The notes under the pieces are model-generated. The model had not been told where the DNA came from. It saw only the letters and a program-made list of their open reading frames with translations, and made no database searches. A DNA stretch of 64,000 bases. It comes from Brachybacterium ginsengisoli (GTDB taxonomy: Bacteria; Actinomycetota; Actinomycetes; Actinomycetales; Dermabacteraceae). Below are positions 42,060 to 50,016 of this stretch, piece by piece. The stretch spans positions 248,001 to 312,000 of the forward strand of contig NZ_CP023564.1 in assembly GCF_002407065.1 (NCBI RefSeq), given 5' to 3'. Position 1 is the first letter of the stretch, and each line of letters begins with the position of its first letter. The position numbers and the translations under genes are program-made.

Positions 42060-43160
42060 ATGACCGCTGGAGTGTCGACCCCCGACGCCCGACCCGGGCC
42101 CCGCCCGGCCGCGCGCCCGAAACCCTCGATCGGGCACCGCATCTATCACTCGTTCGTGCTGCGGCGCCTGCTGCGCTCGATCTTCGTGATCTGGGTGGTC
42201 GCCTCCGGGGTGTTCCTCATGGTGCGCCTGCTGCCCGGCAACCCGGTGGACGTCTACATCAACCAGCAGATCGGCCTGTACGGCAAGAGCTACGACCAGG
42301 CGGCCGCCGAGGCGCAGAACTACTTCCGCTTCGATCCCTCGACCCCGATCTGGCGCCAGTACATCGACTATCTGGCCGGCTTGCTGCACGGCGACATGGG
42401 CACCTCGATCGCGACGCCCGGCGTCACGGTGACGGAGAAGATCGCCCAGTACCTGCCGTGGACGCTGTACAGCGTGGGCCTGGCCCTGCTGATCTCGATC
42501 TCCATCGGCCTGATCCTCGGCATGATCATGGCGTACCGCCGCGGCGGCATCATCGACCACGCCGTCTCGATCATCGGCAGCGGCTTCCACGCGATCCCCA
42601 ACTACCTGCTGGCGATCCTCATCGTGGTGGTCGGCGCCGTCCAGCTGGGCGTCATCGACTACACCCGCATGCGCGGCAACGTCTCCCCGGGCGTCACCCC
42701 GGAGCTGTCCTTCCGGTTCCTCTCGGACATCGGGTACCACGCGACGCTGCCGATGATCACCTACATCCTCACCACCGTGGGGACCTGGGCGCTGATCATG
42801 AAGGCCTCCACCACCCAGGTGCTCGGCGAGGACTACGTGACCGTCGCGAAGGCGCGCGGCCTCAAGGAGTCCCGCATCCAGACCAACTACGTCGGCCGCA
42901 ACGCCCTGCTGCCGCTGATCGCGCAGATCGCGACCCAGGCCGGATTCATCGTGGGCGGCGCGATCTTCGTCGAGCAGACCTTCTCCTACGAGGGCGTCGG
43001 CCTGCTGCTGTTCGAGTCGATCAACTCGCGTGACTACCCCACCATCCAGGGCGTGCTGCTGGTCGTGACCATCACGGTCGTGCTCGCGAACCTCGCCGCC
43101 GACCTCGTCAACGCCGCGCTCGACCCGCGGATCCGCCTCGGAGAAGGAGGTGCGGCATGA
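42060..43160 (+). CDS. Oligopeptide/oligosaccharide-type ABC transporter permease (DppB-like)
   Basis: Inner-membrane permease of 366 residues. The first membrane helix (about residues 37-57) is followed by RLLPGNPVDVYINQQIG, then five further helices. The ATPase-contact loop LGEDYVTVAKARGLKESRIQ lies near residues 256-275. GAGGAGAGAA before the ATG at 42060 sets the start; an upstream in-frame extension lacks a binding site. It is the first gene of a complete importer operon. Family-5 systems of this kind also import plant oligosaccharides, which fits the adjacent GH106 gene. Confidence 0.93.
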   Translation: MTAGVSTPDARPGPRPAARPKPSIGHRIYHSFVLRRLLRSIFVIWVVASGVFLMVRLLPGNPVDVYINQQIGLYGKSYDQAAAEAQNYFRFDPSTPIWRQYIDYLAGLLHGDMGTSIATPGVTVTEKIAQYLPWTLYSVGLALLISISIGLILGMIMAYRRGGIIDHAVSIIGSGFHAIPNYLLAILIVVVGAVQLGVIDYTRMRGNVSPGVTPELSFRFLSDIGYHATLPMITYILTTVGTWALIMKASTTQVLGEDYVTVAKARGLKESRIQTNYVGRNALLPLIAQIATQAGFIVGGAIFVEQTFSYEGVGLLLFESINSRDYPTIQGVLLVVTITVVLANLAADLVNAALDPRIRLGEGGAA

Positions 43161-44074
43161 CCGCCACGTCACCCCCGGTCAGCACCGACCCGGGCGTCCC
43201 GGTCCCCGCGAAGGCCGCCGGCGTCAGCCCGCTGCGCCGCCTGCTGAACGAGCTCACCCGCAGCACCTCGGGCTTCATCGGGCTCCTGCTGGTCCTGCTC
43301 ATCCTGCTGATCTCCCTGGTGGGGCCGCTGATCATGGGCACCCACGTGGCCGGGGATCCGGCCCGCGCCTGGGAGGCCCCCAGCGGCGAGCACTGGCTGG
43401 GGCTCGAGGGCGCCGGCAAGGACACCCTCCACCTCCTGGTCACCGGCGGTCGCACGGTGCTGATGGTCGGCTTCCTCGCCGCCGCCATCACCACCGTGAT
43501 CGCCGTGGCGATCGGCTCGCTGGCCGGCTACTTCGGCGGCCGCTTCGACGCCGTGATGCTGCAGCTGACCGACATCGTGATGACGGTGCCGCAGATCGTG
43601 CTGCTGGCCGTGGTGGGTGCCTTCTACAAGCTGGACTCGCCGATGCTGCTCGCCGTGATCATCGGCGTGCTGAGCTGGCCGGTGCTGATGCGCTCGATCC
43701 GCGCCCAGGTGCTCTCCCTCAAGGAGCGCGAGTTCGTCGAGGCGGCGCAGCTGCTCGACGTGGGCTGGGTGCGCATCGTGTTCGGGGAGATCGTCCCCAA
43801 CATGGCCAGCTACATCCTCATCAACTTCATCATCGCGGTCACCAACGCGATCTACGCGATGGTGGGCCTCTACCTGCTGGGTCTCGCCCCGCAGAAGGGC
43901 AGCAACTGGGGAATCATGATCAACGACGCGTGGACCAAGGGCGCGATGTTCAACCCCGACGCGATGCCGTACATCATCGCGCCGGTCACGATGATCGTGC
44001 TGCTCCAGCTGGGCCTGATCCTCCTGACCCGCACCCTCGAAGAGATCCTCAACCCCCGACTGAGGGACCGCTGA
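43157..44074 (+). CDS. Oligopeptide/oligosaccharide-type ABC transporter permease (DppC-like)
   Basis: Second permease, 305 residues. After the N-terminal helix comes a short external segment ending in HWLGLEGAGKDTLHLLV, the counterpart of the FGTDxxGRD motif, here altered to LGLEGAGKD. The EAA loop EREFVEAAQLLDVGWVRI lies near residues 194-211. The ATG overlaps the previous stop. The variant motif and the C-terminal LLTRTLEEILNPRLRDR place it in a divergent DppC branch seen with carbohydrate-related family-5 systems (inference). Confidence 0.92.
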   Translation: MTATSPPVSTDPGVPVPAKAAGVSPLRRLLNELTRSTSGFIGLLLVLLILLISLVGPLIMGTHVAGDPARAWEAPSGEHWLGLEGAGKDTLHLLVTGGRTVLMVGFLAAAITTVIAVAIGSLAGYFGGRFDAVMLQLTDIVMTVPQIVLLAVVGAFYKLDSPMLLAVIIGVLSWPVLMRSIRAQVLSLKEREFVEAAQLLDVGWVRIVFGEIVPNMASYILINFIIAVTNAIYAMVGLYLLGLAPQKGSNWGIMINDAWTKGAMFNPDAMPYIIAPVTMIVLLQLGLILLTRTLEEILNPRLRDR

Positions 44075-45162
44075 TGAACGAGACCACGCAGAACCCCCAG
44101 CCCGCCCCGACCCCGCAGAACGCCCAGGGGGAGCCCGTGCTCTCCGTGCGCGACCTCGAGGTCGCCTACCGCACCGGCAAGGACAGCAGGGTCCGCGCGC
44201 TGCGCGGGGTCAGCTTCGACCTCCACCCCCAGAGCTCGCTCGCCCTGGTCGGGGAGTCCGGCAGCGGGAAGACGACGCTGGGCCTCGCCCTGCTGCGCCT
44301 GCTGCCCACCCTCGGCGAGATCACCAGCGGCTCCGTGGAGTTCACCGGGGAGGACGGCCGGAAGCGGGATGTCACCGCGATGACCGCCTCCCAGCTGCGT
44401 CGCTGGCGCTGGTCCGAGGCGGCCATGGTGTTCCAGGGCGCGCAGAACGCCTTCAACCCGGTGCTCACGATCGGCCAGCAGATGGCCGACACCCTCAAGG
44501 ACCACTCCCCGGGCCGGATCGGCCGCCGGGAGATCCTCGAGCGCTCCGCCGAGGCCCTCCGCTCCGTGCGCCTCGAGCCCCGGCGCGTGCTGAGCAGCTA
44601 CCCGCACGAGCTCTCCGGCGGCATGAAGCAGCGCGCCCTCATCGCCACCGGCCTGCTCCTGCGCCCGCGCCTGCTGGTGCTGGACGAGCCGACCACGGCG
44701 CTGGACATCCTCACCCAGCGCACCGTGATCGACCTGCTCGCGGAGCTGCGCGAGGAGTACGGGTTCGCGATGATCTTCATCTCTCACGACCTTGCGCTCG
44801 CCGCGGAGCTCGCCGACCGCGTGGTGACGATGTACGCCGGGAAGGTCATCGAGACCGGATCCACCCAGGACATCTTCACCGCACCGAAGCACCCGTACAC
44901 GTCCAAGCTGATCAACGCGGTGCCGCCGGTGACCGGCGACCTGCCGGAGCTGGCCTCCATCCCCGGGGCGCCGCCGTCGCTCGCGACCCTGCCCCCCGGC
45001 TGCGCCTTCGCGCCCCGCTGCGAGCTCGCCACCGACGAGTGCCGGCAGGTCGAGCCCGAGCTGATCACCCTCACCGAGCGGCCGAAGGACATGACCCACG
45101 CCGCCGCCTGCATCCATCACGATCAGGTCCACCACGAACGGAAGGTGATCGCGCGTGCCTGA
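44074..45162 (+). CDS. Oligopeptide/oligosaccharide-type ABC transporter ATPase (DppD-like)
   Basis: ATPase of 362 residues. Walker A GESGSGKT near residues 56-63, Q-loop VFQGAQNAFNPV, signature ELSGGMKQRALIA, Walker B LLVLDEPTTALD and switch His in FISHDLALA are all present. The C-terminal oligopeptide-ATPase extension has HPYTSKLI and a four-cysteine iron-sulfur-type motif (GCAFAPRCELATDEC and the later AAACIHH). The ATG overlaps the permease stop by one base. Confidence 0.95.
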   Translation: MNETTQNPQPAPTPQNAQGEPVLSVRDLEVAYRTGKDSRVRALRGVSFDLHPQSSLALVGESGSGKTTLGLALLRLLPTLGEITSGSVEFTGEDGRKRDVTAMTASQLRRWRWSEAAMVFQGAQNAFNPVLTIGQQMADTLKDHSPGRIGRREILERSAEALRSVRLEPRRVLSSYPHELSGGMKQRALIATGLLLRPRLLVLDEPTTALDILTQRTVIDLLAELREEYGFAMIFISHDLALAAELADRVVTMYAGKVIETGSTQDIFTAPKHPYTSKLINAVPPVTGDLPELASIPGAPPSLATLPPGCAFAPRCELATDECRQVEPELITLTERPKDMTHAAACIHHDQVHHERKVIARA

Positions 45163-46246
45163 GACCACCCCCGACCCCTCGGCCCGTCCCGCCGCCCCGC
45201 TCATCGAGCTCGACGGCGCCTCGCAGGTCTTCCACGTCAAGGGCAAGGACCTCCCCGCGGTCTCCGACGTCTCGCTGAGCGTCGGAGCGGGCGAGGTGCT
45301 GTGCCTGGTCGGCGAGTCCGGCAGCGGGAAGACCACCACCGCCCGCCTCGCCGCGGGCCTCGCCTCGCCGACCTCCGGAGCGGTGCGCTACGAGGGCAGG
45401 GACCTCACCGAGATGACCCGTGCGGAGCGCCGCGAGTACCGGCGCGCCGTGCAGTACATCCACCAGGATCCCTACGCCTCCCTCAACCCGATCCGCTCGG
45501 TGCGCAGCACGCTGTCCATCCCGCTGCGGAAGCATGGCCTGGCGAAGACCACCGCCGAGGTGGACCGACGGGTCGACGAGCTGCTGACCACGGTGGACCT
45601 CACCCCGCCGGAGAGCTACAGCGGGAAGTTCCCGCACCAGATGTCCGGCGGTCAGCGCCAGCGCGTGTCCGTCGCCCGAGGGCTCACCCTCTCGCCGCGG
45701 CTGCTCATCGCGGACGAGTCCACCTCGATGCTCGACGTGTCGATCCGGGTGAGCCTGCTGAACATGCTCACCAAGCTCCGCAAGGAGGAGGGCGTCGGCT
45801 TCATCTACATCACCCACGACCTGGCGCTCGCGAAGTACTTCGCGTGGGAGGGCCGCACGGCGGTGATGTACCTGGGCAAGATCGTCGAGGTGGGCCCCAC
45901 CCAGCAGGTCATCAACAACCCGCAGCACCCGTACACCAGGGCGCTGCTGGACGCGGTCCCCGAGCCCGACCCGGAGCTCGCCGCGCAGAAGAAGGCCGGG
46001 GGAGGCCTGCTCAGCGCGGACATCCCCAGCCTGTCCGACCTCCCCACCGGGTGCACCTTCCACCCGCGCTGCCCTCTCGCGCAGGACCGCTGCCGCGAGG
46101 TCGTCCCGACCCTCCAGCCCGTCCCCGGCGACGTCGTCCAGGACGTCGCCTGCATGGTCGTGACGGATCCCGGGGCCGACGGGAGGCCGACGGCCGCCGC
46201 AGCCGGCACCACCGGCGGCGGGGGCGGAGGGGGTGGTGTCCCGTGA
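45155..46246 (+). CDS. Oligopeptide/oligosaccharide-type ABC transporter ATPase (DppF-like)
   Basis: Second ATPase, 363 residues, starting at GTG within the end of the first. Walker A GESGSGKT near residues 52-59, Q-loop YIHQDPYASLNPI, signature QMSGGQRQRVSVA and Walker B LLIADESTSMLD are present; the latter has Ser in place of the usual Pro. The C-terminal extension carries HPYTRALL and CTFHPRCPLAQDRC. The last 25 residues are Gly/Ala-rich, ending in a run of eight glycines before VP. Its stop overlaps the small membrane protein gene as GTGA. Confidence 0.94.
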   Translation: MPETTPDPSARPAAPLIELDGASQVFHVKGKDLPAVSDVSLSVGAGEVLCLVGESGSGKTTTARLAAGLASPTSGAVRYEGRDLTEMTRAERREYRRAVQYIHQDPYASLNPIRSVRSTLSIPLRKHGLAKTTAEVDRRVDELLTTVDLTPPESYSGKFPHQMSGGQRQRVSVARGLTLSPRLLIADESTSMLDVSIRVSLLNMLTKLRKEEGVGFIYITHDLALAKYFAWEGRTAVMYLGKIVEVGPTQQVINNPQHPYTRALLDAVPEPDPELAAQKKAGGGLLSADIPSLSDLPTGCTFHPRCPLAQDRCREVVPTLQPVPGDVVQDVACMVVTDPGADGRPTAAAAGTTGGGGGGGGVP

Positions 46247-46494
46247 TCGACACCGCCACCCGGGCGCTGCTGTCCCTCGGCTGCTTCGTGGGGGTCGGCT
46301 CGGCCCTCATGATCCCGCTGACCGCACCCGGAACCGGCGAGCGGGTCGTGAGCATCCTCGCGCTCCTGCTCGGCACAGGCATCGTCGTCGGCTCCGTGGC
46401 CGCACGACGACTCAGTGAGAGACGACGCCACCGCGATGGAGCGATGGCCGACCTGATCGACGACCCCGTCGTCACAACCAAGGAGAACTCATGA
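46243..46494 (+). CDS. Small two-helix membrane protein inside the ABC operon
   Basis: An 83-residue protein that starts at GTG overlapping the ATPase stop (GTGA) and ends overlapping the binding-protein gene (ATGA at 46491). Two hydrophobic segments (about residues 7-27 and 36-55) are followed by a basic stretch RRLSERRRHRDG and a polar C-terminus, so it should be an inner-membrane protein with a cytoplasmic tail. I do not recognise a family. Tight overlaps on both sides and operon position argue it is translated and serves the importer, perhaps as an accessory subunit. Codon use matches its neighbours. Confidence 0.75.
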   Translation: MIDTATRALLSLGCFVGVGSALMIPLTAPGTGERVVSILALLLGTGIVVGSVAARRLSERRRHRDGAMADLIDDPVVTTKENS

Positions 46495-48308
46495 GCATGA
46501 ACTGGACCCGACGCGACCTCCTCAAGACGGTGGGTCTGACCACCGCCGTCGGTGCGGGCATGGTCGCCTGCGCCCCGGCCGAGCCCGAGGGCGGCGGCAG
46601 CGGCGAGGGCGGGGCCGCCACCGCCTTCCACGGCGCCTGGCCGTACATGGCCGCCCCCGAGGGGCACTTCAACTTCGCCGCGCAGCCCTATGCGGGCGTG
46701 CCGACCGTCATCCTCGGCGACGGCCCGTACCGCGATCTGCTGGTGCCGCCGTCGGCCCTGTGGCTGTGGAAGGACAAGAAGTGGGAGTACCTCCTCGCGG
46801 AGTCCCATGAGCTCGATGCCAGCGGCGGAACCCTCACCGTGAAGATCAAGCCCGATCTGACGTGGAGCGACGGCTCGGCGCTGACCTCGCAGGACTTCCT
46901 GACCACGTTCTACGTGCAGTTCATCCAGCGCGCTGCCTCGTGGGACTTCATCACCGGCCTCGAGGCCCCGGACGACACGACCGTCGTGGTCAACTTCGAG
47001 AACCCCCCGGCCGTGCTCGAGCGCTACGTGCTCAAGAGCAACATCCTCTCCACCGCGCAGTACGGCGAGTGGGGCGATCGGGCGAAGGCGATCGTCGAGG
47101 CCGGCGGGTCGATGGACGAGGGCGACGGCGAGAAGCTCGGCACCGACTTCCAGGCCTTCAAGCCCGAGAACGTGATCGTCTCCGGTCCCTACGACTTCGA
47201 CTACGACACGATCACCAACACCCAGCTCACGCTGGTGCGCAACAAGACCGGCTACGGGGCCGACAAGGTCACCTTCGACAACCTGGTCATGTACAACGGC
47301 GAGACCACCGAGATCACCTCGCTCGTGCAGTCCGGGGACGTCGACTACGCGACCCACGGCTTCGCCCCGGCCTCGGAGAAGCCCTTCGAGTCCGCCGGCT
47401 ACACGATCCTGCGCCCGCCGGTGTACTCGGGACCGGCCCTGTACCTCAACCAGGACCGATTCCCGGAGTTCGCCGATGTGCGCACCCGCAAGGCCTTCGC
47501 CTACCTCCTGGACCGCGCGACGATCGGCCAGATCGCCCTCGCGGAGTCGGGCAAGGCCGTGGTGAACATGGTCGGCTTCTCCGACAACTTCGTCGACGAT
47601 TGGCTGACCGACGAGGTCAAGGGCAAGATCGAGAAGTACGAGCTCGATCTCGAGAAGGCCACCTCGCTCCTCGAGGAGGCGGGCTGGACGAAGGACGGCG
47701 ACGCCTGGAAGACCCCCGAGGGCAAGGCCGCCGCGTACGAGATCCAGTTCCCGCAGACCTACGCGGACTGGTCGGCGGCCGGCAAGAACGTCGCCGAGCA
47801 GTTCGGCGAGTTCGGCATCTCGGTGACCGCCCGCGGGCTCGACGACAAGCAGGCCCCGATCGACGTCGACAAGGGCGACTTCGAGATGGCGATGCAGGCC
47901 TGGGGCTCCTCCGCCCACCCGCACCCGCACTTCTCCTTCGTGCAGGACCTCTTCGTGCACAACATCCCGATCGCGAAGAACCAGGGCGGCAAGGGCTATG
48001 GCTTCCCGCTGCAGGACGTCGAGACCTCCGCCGGGACGGTGGACCTCGAGAAGATCGTCACCGAGTCCGGTGAGGGCCTCGACGTCGAGGACCAGAAGAA
48101 GAACGTCTCCGTCGCGGCACTGGCGTTCAACGAGCTGCTCCCGATCATCCCGCTCTTCGAGCGGTACGGGAACAACCCCGCGCTCGAGGGCGTGCGGGTG
48201 CAGGGCTTCCCGAAGGACGGGGACCCGATCCTCGAGAACGCGCCGTACGCGGACAACTTCGTGGTGCTGAAGATGTTCCGCGGCGAGATCACCCCCGTCG
48301 AGGGCTGA
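46491..48308 (+). CDS. ABC transporter binding lipoprotein, family 5
   Basis: Lipid-anchored binding protein of 605 residues. Twin-arginine signal (WTRRDLLKTVG) and lipobox MVAC with Cys27 are clear, followed by a Gly/Ser/Glu linker. The mature protein is an SBP_bac_5 fold with WSDGSALTSQDF in domain I and YLNQDRFPEFADVRTRKAFAYL in the middle. At about 580 mature residues it is larger than peptide-binding members and like those binding plant oligosaccharides. AAGGAGAACTC precedes the ATG. It ends the importer operon, followed by a strong terminator hairpin. Confidence 0.93.
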   Translation: MSMNWTRRDLLKTVGLTTAVGAGMVACAPAEPEGGGSGEGGAATAFHGAWPYMAAPEGHFNFAAQPYAGVPTVILGDGPYRDLLVPPSALWLWKDKKWEYLLAESHELDASGGTLTVKIKPDLTWSDGSALTSQDFLTTFYVQFIQRAASWDFITGLEAPDDTTVVVNFENPPAVLERYVLKSNILSTAQYGEWGDRAKAIVEAGGSMDEGDGEKLGTDFQAFKPENVIVSGPYDFDYDTITNTQLTLVRNKTGYGADKVTFDNLVMYNGETTEITSLVQSGDVDYATHGFAPASEKPFESAGYTILRPPVYSGPALYLNQDRFPEFADVRTRKAFAYLLDRATIGQIALAESGKAVVNMVGFSDNFVDDWLTDEVKGKIEKYELDLEKATSLLEEAGWTKDGDAWKTPEGKAAAYEIQFPQTYADWSAAGKNVAEQFGEFGISVTARGLDDKQAPIDVDKGDFEMAMQAWGSSAHPHPHFSFVQDLFVHNIPIAKNQGGKGYGFPLQDVETSAGTVDLEKIVTESGEGLDVEDQKKNVSVAALAFNELLPIIPLFERYGNNPALEGVRVQGFPKDGDPILENAPYADNFVVLKMFRGEITPVEG

Positions 48309-48319
48309 TCGCGCCGCCG

Positions 48320-48362
48320 CAGCCCCGGACCTGACGGGCCTGACCCGTCGGCTCCGGGGCTG
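48320..48362 (+). terminator. Hairpin terminator of the oligopeptide-type ABC operon
   Basis: CAGCCCCGGA (48320-48329) pairs perfectly with 48353-48362. The inner stem (48331-48338 with 48344-48351, one G-U pair) closes a five-base loop. It starts 11 bases after the stop. No U-tract follows. Short direct repeats (TGCGACCCTGACGCGA at 48361 and 48417) lie between it and the long inverted repeat. Confidence 0.75.
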
Positions 48363-48426
48363 CGACCCTGACGCGACGGGCCCGACCCATCGGACCTGTC
48401 CCGTCGGACCCGACCCTGCGACCCTG

Positions 48427-48478
48427 ACGCGATTGTGCGCTGTGCTTCCACGGCTGGAAGCACAGCGCACAATCGCGT
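48427..48478. repeat. Long inverted repeat, copy 2 of a two-copy intergenic hairpin
   Basis: Perfect 24-base arms (48427-48450, 48455-48478) around the loop CGGC. The arms match copy 1 (2753-2804) over 23 bases, with one difference that restores perfect pairing. Loop sequences differ completely, so pairing rather than the loop is conserved. It lies between the convergent importer operon and the binding-protein gene ending at 48525. Confidence 0.9.
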
Positions 48479-48524
48479 TCAGTGCCCGGATGCGAGCGGG
48501 CCCGGCCGGCCCGGGCCCGGGAGG

Positions 48525-49832
48525 TCAGCCCTCGGGCTGCATCCCGGTGAGGATCTCGAGGATCTCGTCGGCCGCATCGGAGGGCGAGGTCTGGCCGAAG
48601 AGCACCGACTCCGCGACGCGGGTGTACTCGTCGCCGAAGCCGACGCCGCTGGCCGGGGTGACCACCGGCGGCTTCACGACCTCCTTCTGCATCTCCTGGG
48701 CGAAGTCGAGGGAGACGAGCTCGCCCTCCGAGAGCTGCGGGCGCACCGCCTCCTGGATCTCGGGGAAGGCGGGGATGCCGCGCTCGATCTTGAGGATCTC
48801 GGCGGCGCCGGGGTCGGTGAGCATGAAGCTGGTCAGGGCCGCGGCGGCCTCGGCGTCGCCGGTCTTCGCGCTGAGCGACCAGTACATCGAGGCCTTGTTG
48901 ACCATCGCCGCCTGCCCGCTCTCCCGGGCCGGCATGCGCAGCAGCTTGAGCGGCTCGCCGGTGGAGTCCTGGAAGGTGAGGATCTGGGAGCTCGGCACCT
49001 GCTGGAAGGCGCAGAGGTTGGTGGCGAACATGCCCTGCTCGAGGCTGGCGCCGGCGTTCTCGATCTGGGCTGCGGCCTCGGGTGCGGCGCCCTGGTCGCC
49101 GAGGCTGACGCTGTACTCGAGGAGGGAGACGATCGTGTCCTTGGTGACCATCTCCTCGTCCTCACGGGGGAACAGCTGCTGGTTCCCGCTCTGGCGGGCC
49201 CAGGCCGCGAGATCGCCGGAGCCGCGGCCGAAGCCGCTGGTCCCGAAGACCTTCTCCCCGGAGCTCTTGCCCCACTCGCTGATCTCCTTGCTGAGGGCGA
49301 GGAAGTCGTCCCAGGTCCAGGTGGTGTCGTCGGGGAGGTCGATCCCGGCCTTCTCCAGCAGGGTGGGGTTCATGCCGGTGGCGTAGAGGTTGAAGCCGTT
49401 CGGCGCGCCCACGAGCGTCCCGTCGGAGAGTCGGCCCGTCTCGAGGATCGCCTCGTCCATCGAGGAGAGGTCCAGCGAGTCCTTGACGGTGTCGAGGTCG
49501 AGCAGGGAGCCCTTGCTGCCGTAGGAGTCGATGTACGCCTCGTCCATCTGGATGATGTCCGGGGCGGCGCCGCCCGCGGTCTGGGTGGCGAGCTTGTCCC
49601 AGTAGCTCGACCACTCCGAGTACTCCGGGGAGATCGTCGGATCGGGGTGGTCCTTCGAGTAGAGGTCGAGCACCTCCTGCGTGAGGCCGGCGCGGAGCTC
49701 GGCTCCCCACCAGTACACGCGCAGGCCGGAGCCCTCGCCCGAGGAGCTCTGGGCGTTGGGGCCGCACGAGGCGAGGGCGGGGACGGTGCCCGCTGCGGCG
49801 AGCAGGGCGAGGGCATGGCGACGGCTGAGCAT
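48525..49832 (-). CDS. CUT1 sugar ABC transporter binding lipoprotein (orphan)
   Basis: Binding lipoprotein of 435 residues with twin-arginine signal (SRRHALALL) and lipobox LASC, Cys23, then GPNAQ. It is the closest paralogue of the protein at 31532-32845 by shared blocks (QMDEAYIDSYGS, ETGRLSDGTLVGAP against ETGRLADGTLVGAP, VNKASMYWS, TPASGVGFGDE). GGAGAGCCTC precedes the ATG. No permease is adjacent. It lies downstream of GH78 on the same strand but has its own class-B operator and promoter region, so it is probably a separate transcription unit. Confidence 0.9.
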   Translation of the reverse strand: MLSRRHALALLAAAGTVPALASCGPNAQSSSGEGSGLRVYWWGAELRAGLTQEVLDLYSKDHPDPTISPEYSEWSSYWDKLATQTAGGAAPDIIQMDEAYIDSYGSKGSLLDLDTVKDSLDLSSMDEAILETGRLSDGTLVGAPNGFNLYATGMNPTLLEKAGIDLPDDTTWTWDDFLALSKEISEWGKSSGEKVFGTSGFGRGSGDLAAWARQSGNQQLFPREDEEMVTKDTIVSLLEYSVSLGDQGAAPEAAAQIENAGASLEQGMFATNLCAFQQVPSSQILTFQDSTGEPLKLLRMPARESGQAAMVNKASMYWSLSAKTGDAEAAAALTSFMLTDPGAAEILKIERGIPAFPEIQEAVRPQLSEGELVSLDFAQEMQKEVVKPPVVTPASGVGFGDEYTRVAESVLFGQTSPSDAADEILEILTGMQPEG

Positions 49833-49961
49833 GAGGCTCTCCAGGGGGATCAGGTCGGGAGCGGGAGACGGCGGGTACGGGTGGGGCCCGGCCCGCGAGG
49901 GTGCTGCGAGGCTGCTCCGCCTCGAGTCCCCGCGAGAGGATCCCGCCCCGCACGACCCCAG

Positions 49962-49999
49962 AGTCTCCGCCGACGGAAGCAGTCAGTCAACCGCTTTCC
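49962..49999 (-). promoter_or_regulatory. Class-B LacI-type operator and candidate promoter of the 48525 gene
   Basis: On the minus strand GGAAAGCGGTTGAC (49999-49986) overlaps a -35 TTGACT (49990-49985). GAGACT at 49967-49962, 17 bases on, is a weak -10. The operator matches the sites at 33048 and 52663. Confidence 0.55.
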
Positions 50000-50016
50000 A
50001 CCAGTTGCGTCGCTGA

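Noticed and set aside
46011..48470. An 819-codon minus-strand frame opposite the ATPase and binding-protein genes
   Set aside because: Low-complexity translation, no ribosome binding site, fully overlapped by well-supported plus-strand genes.
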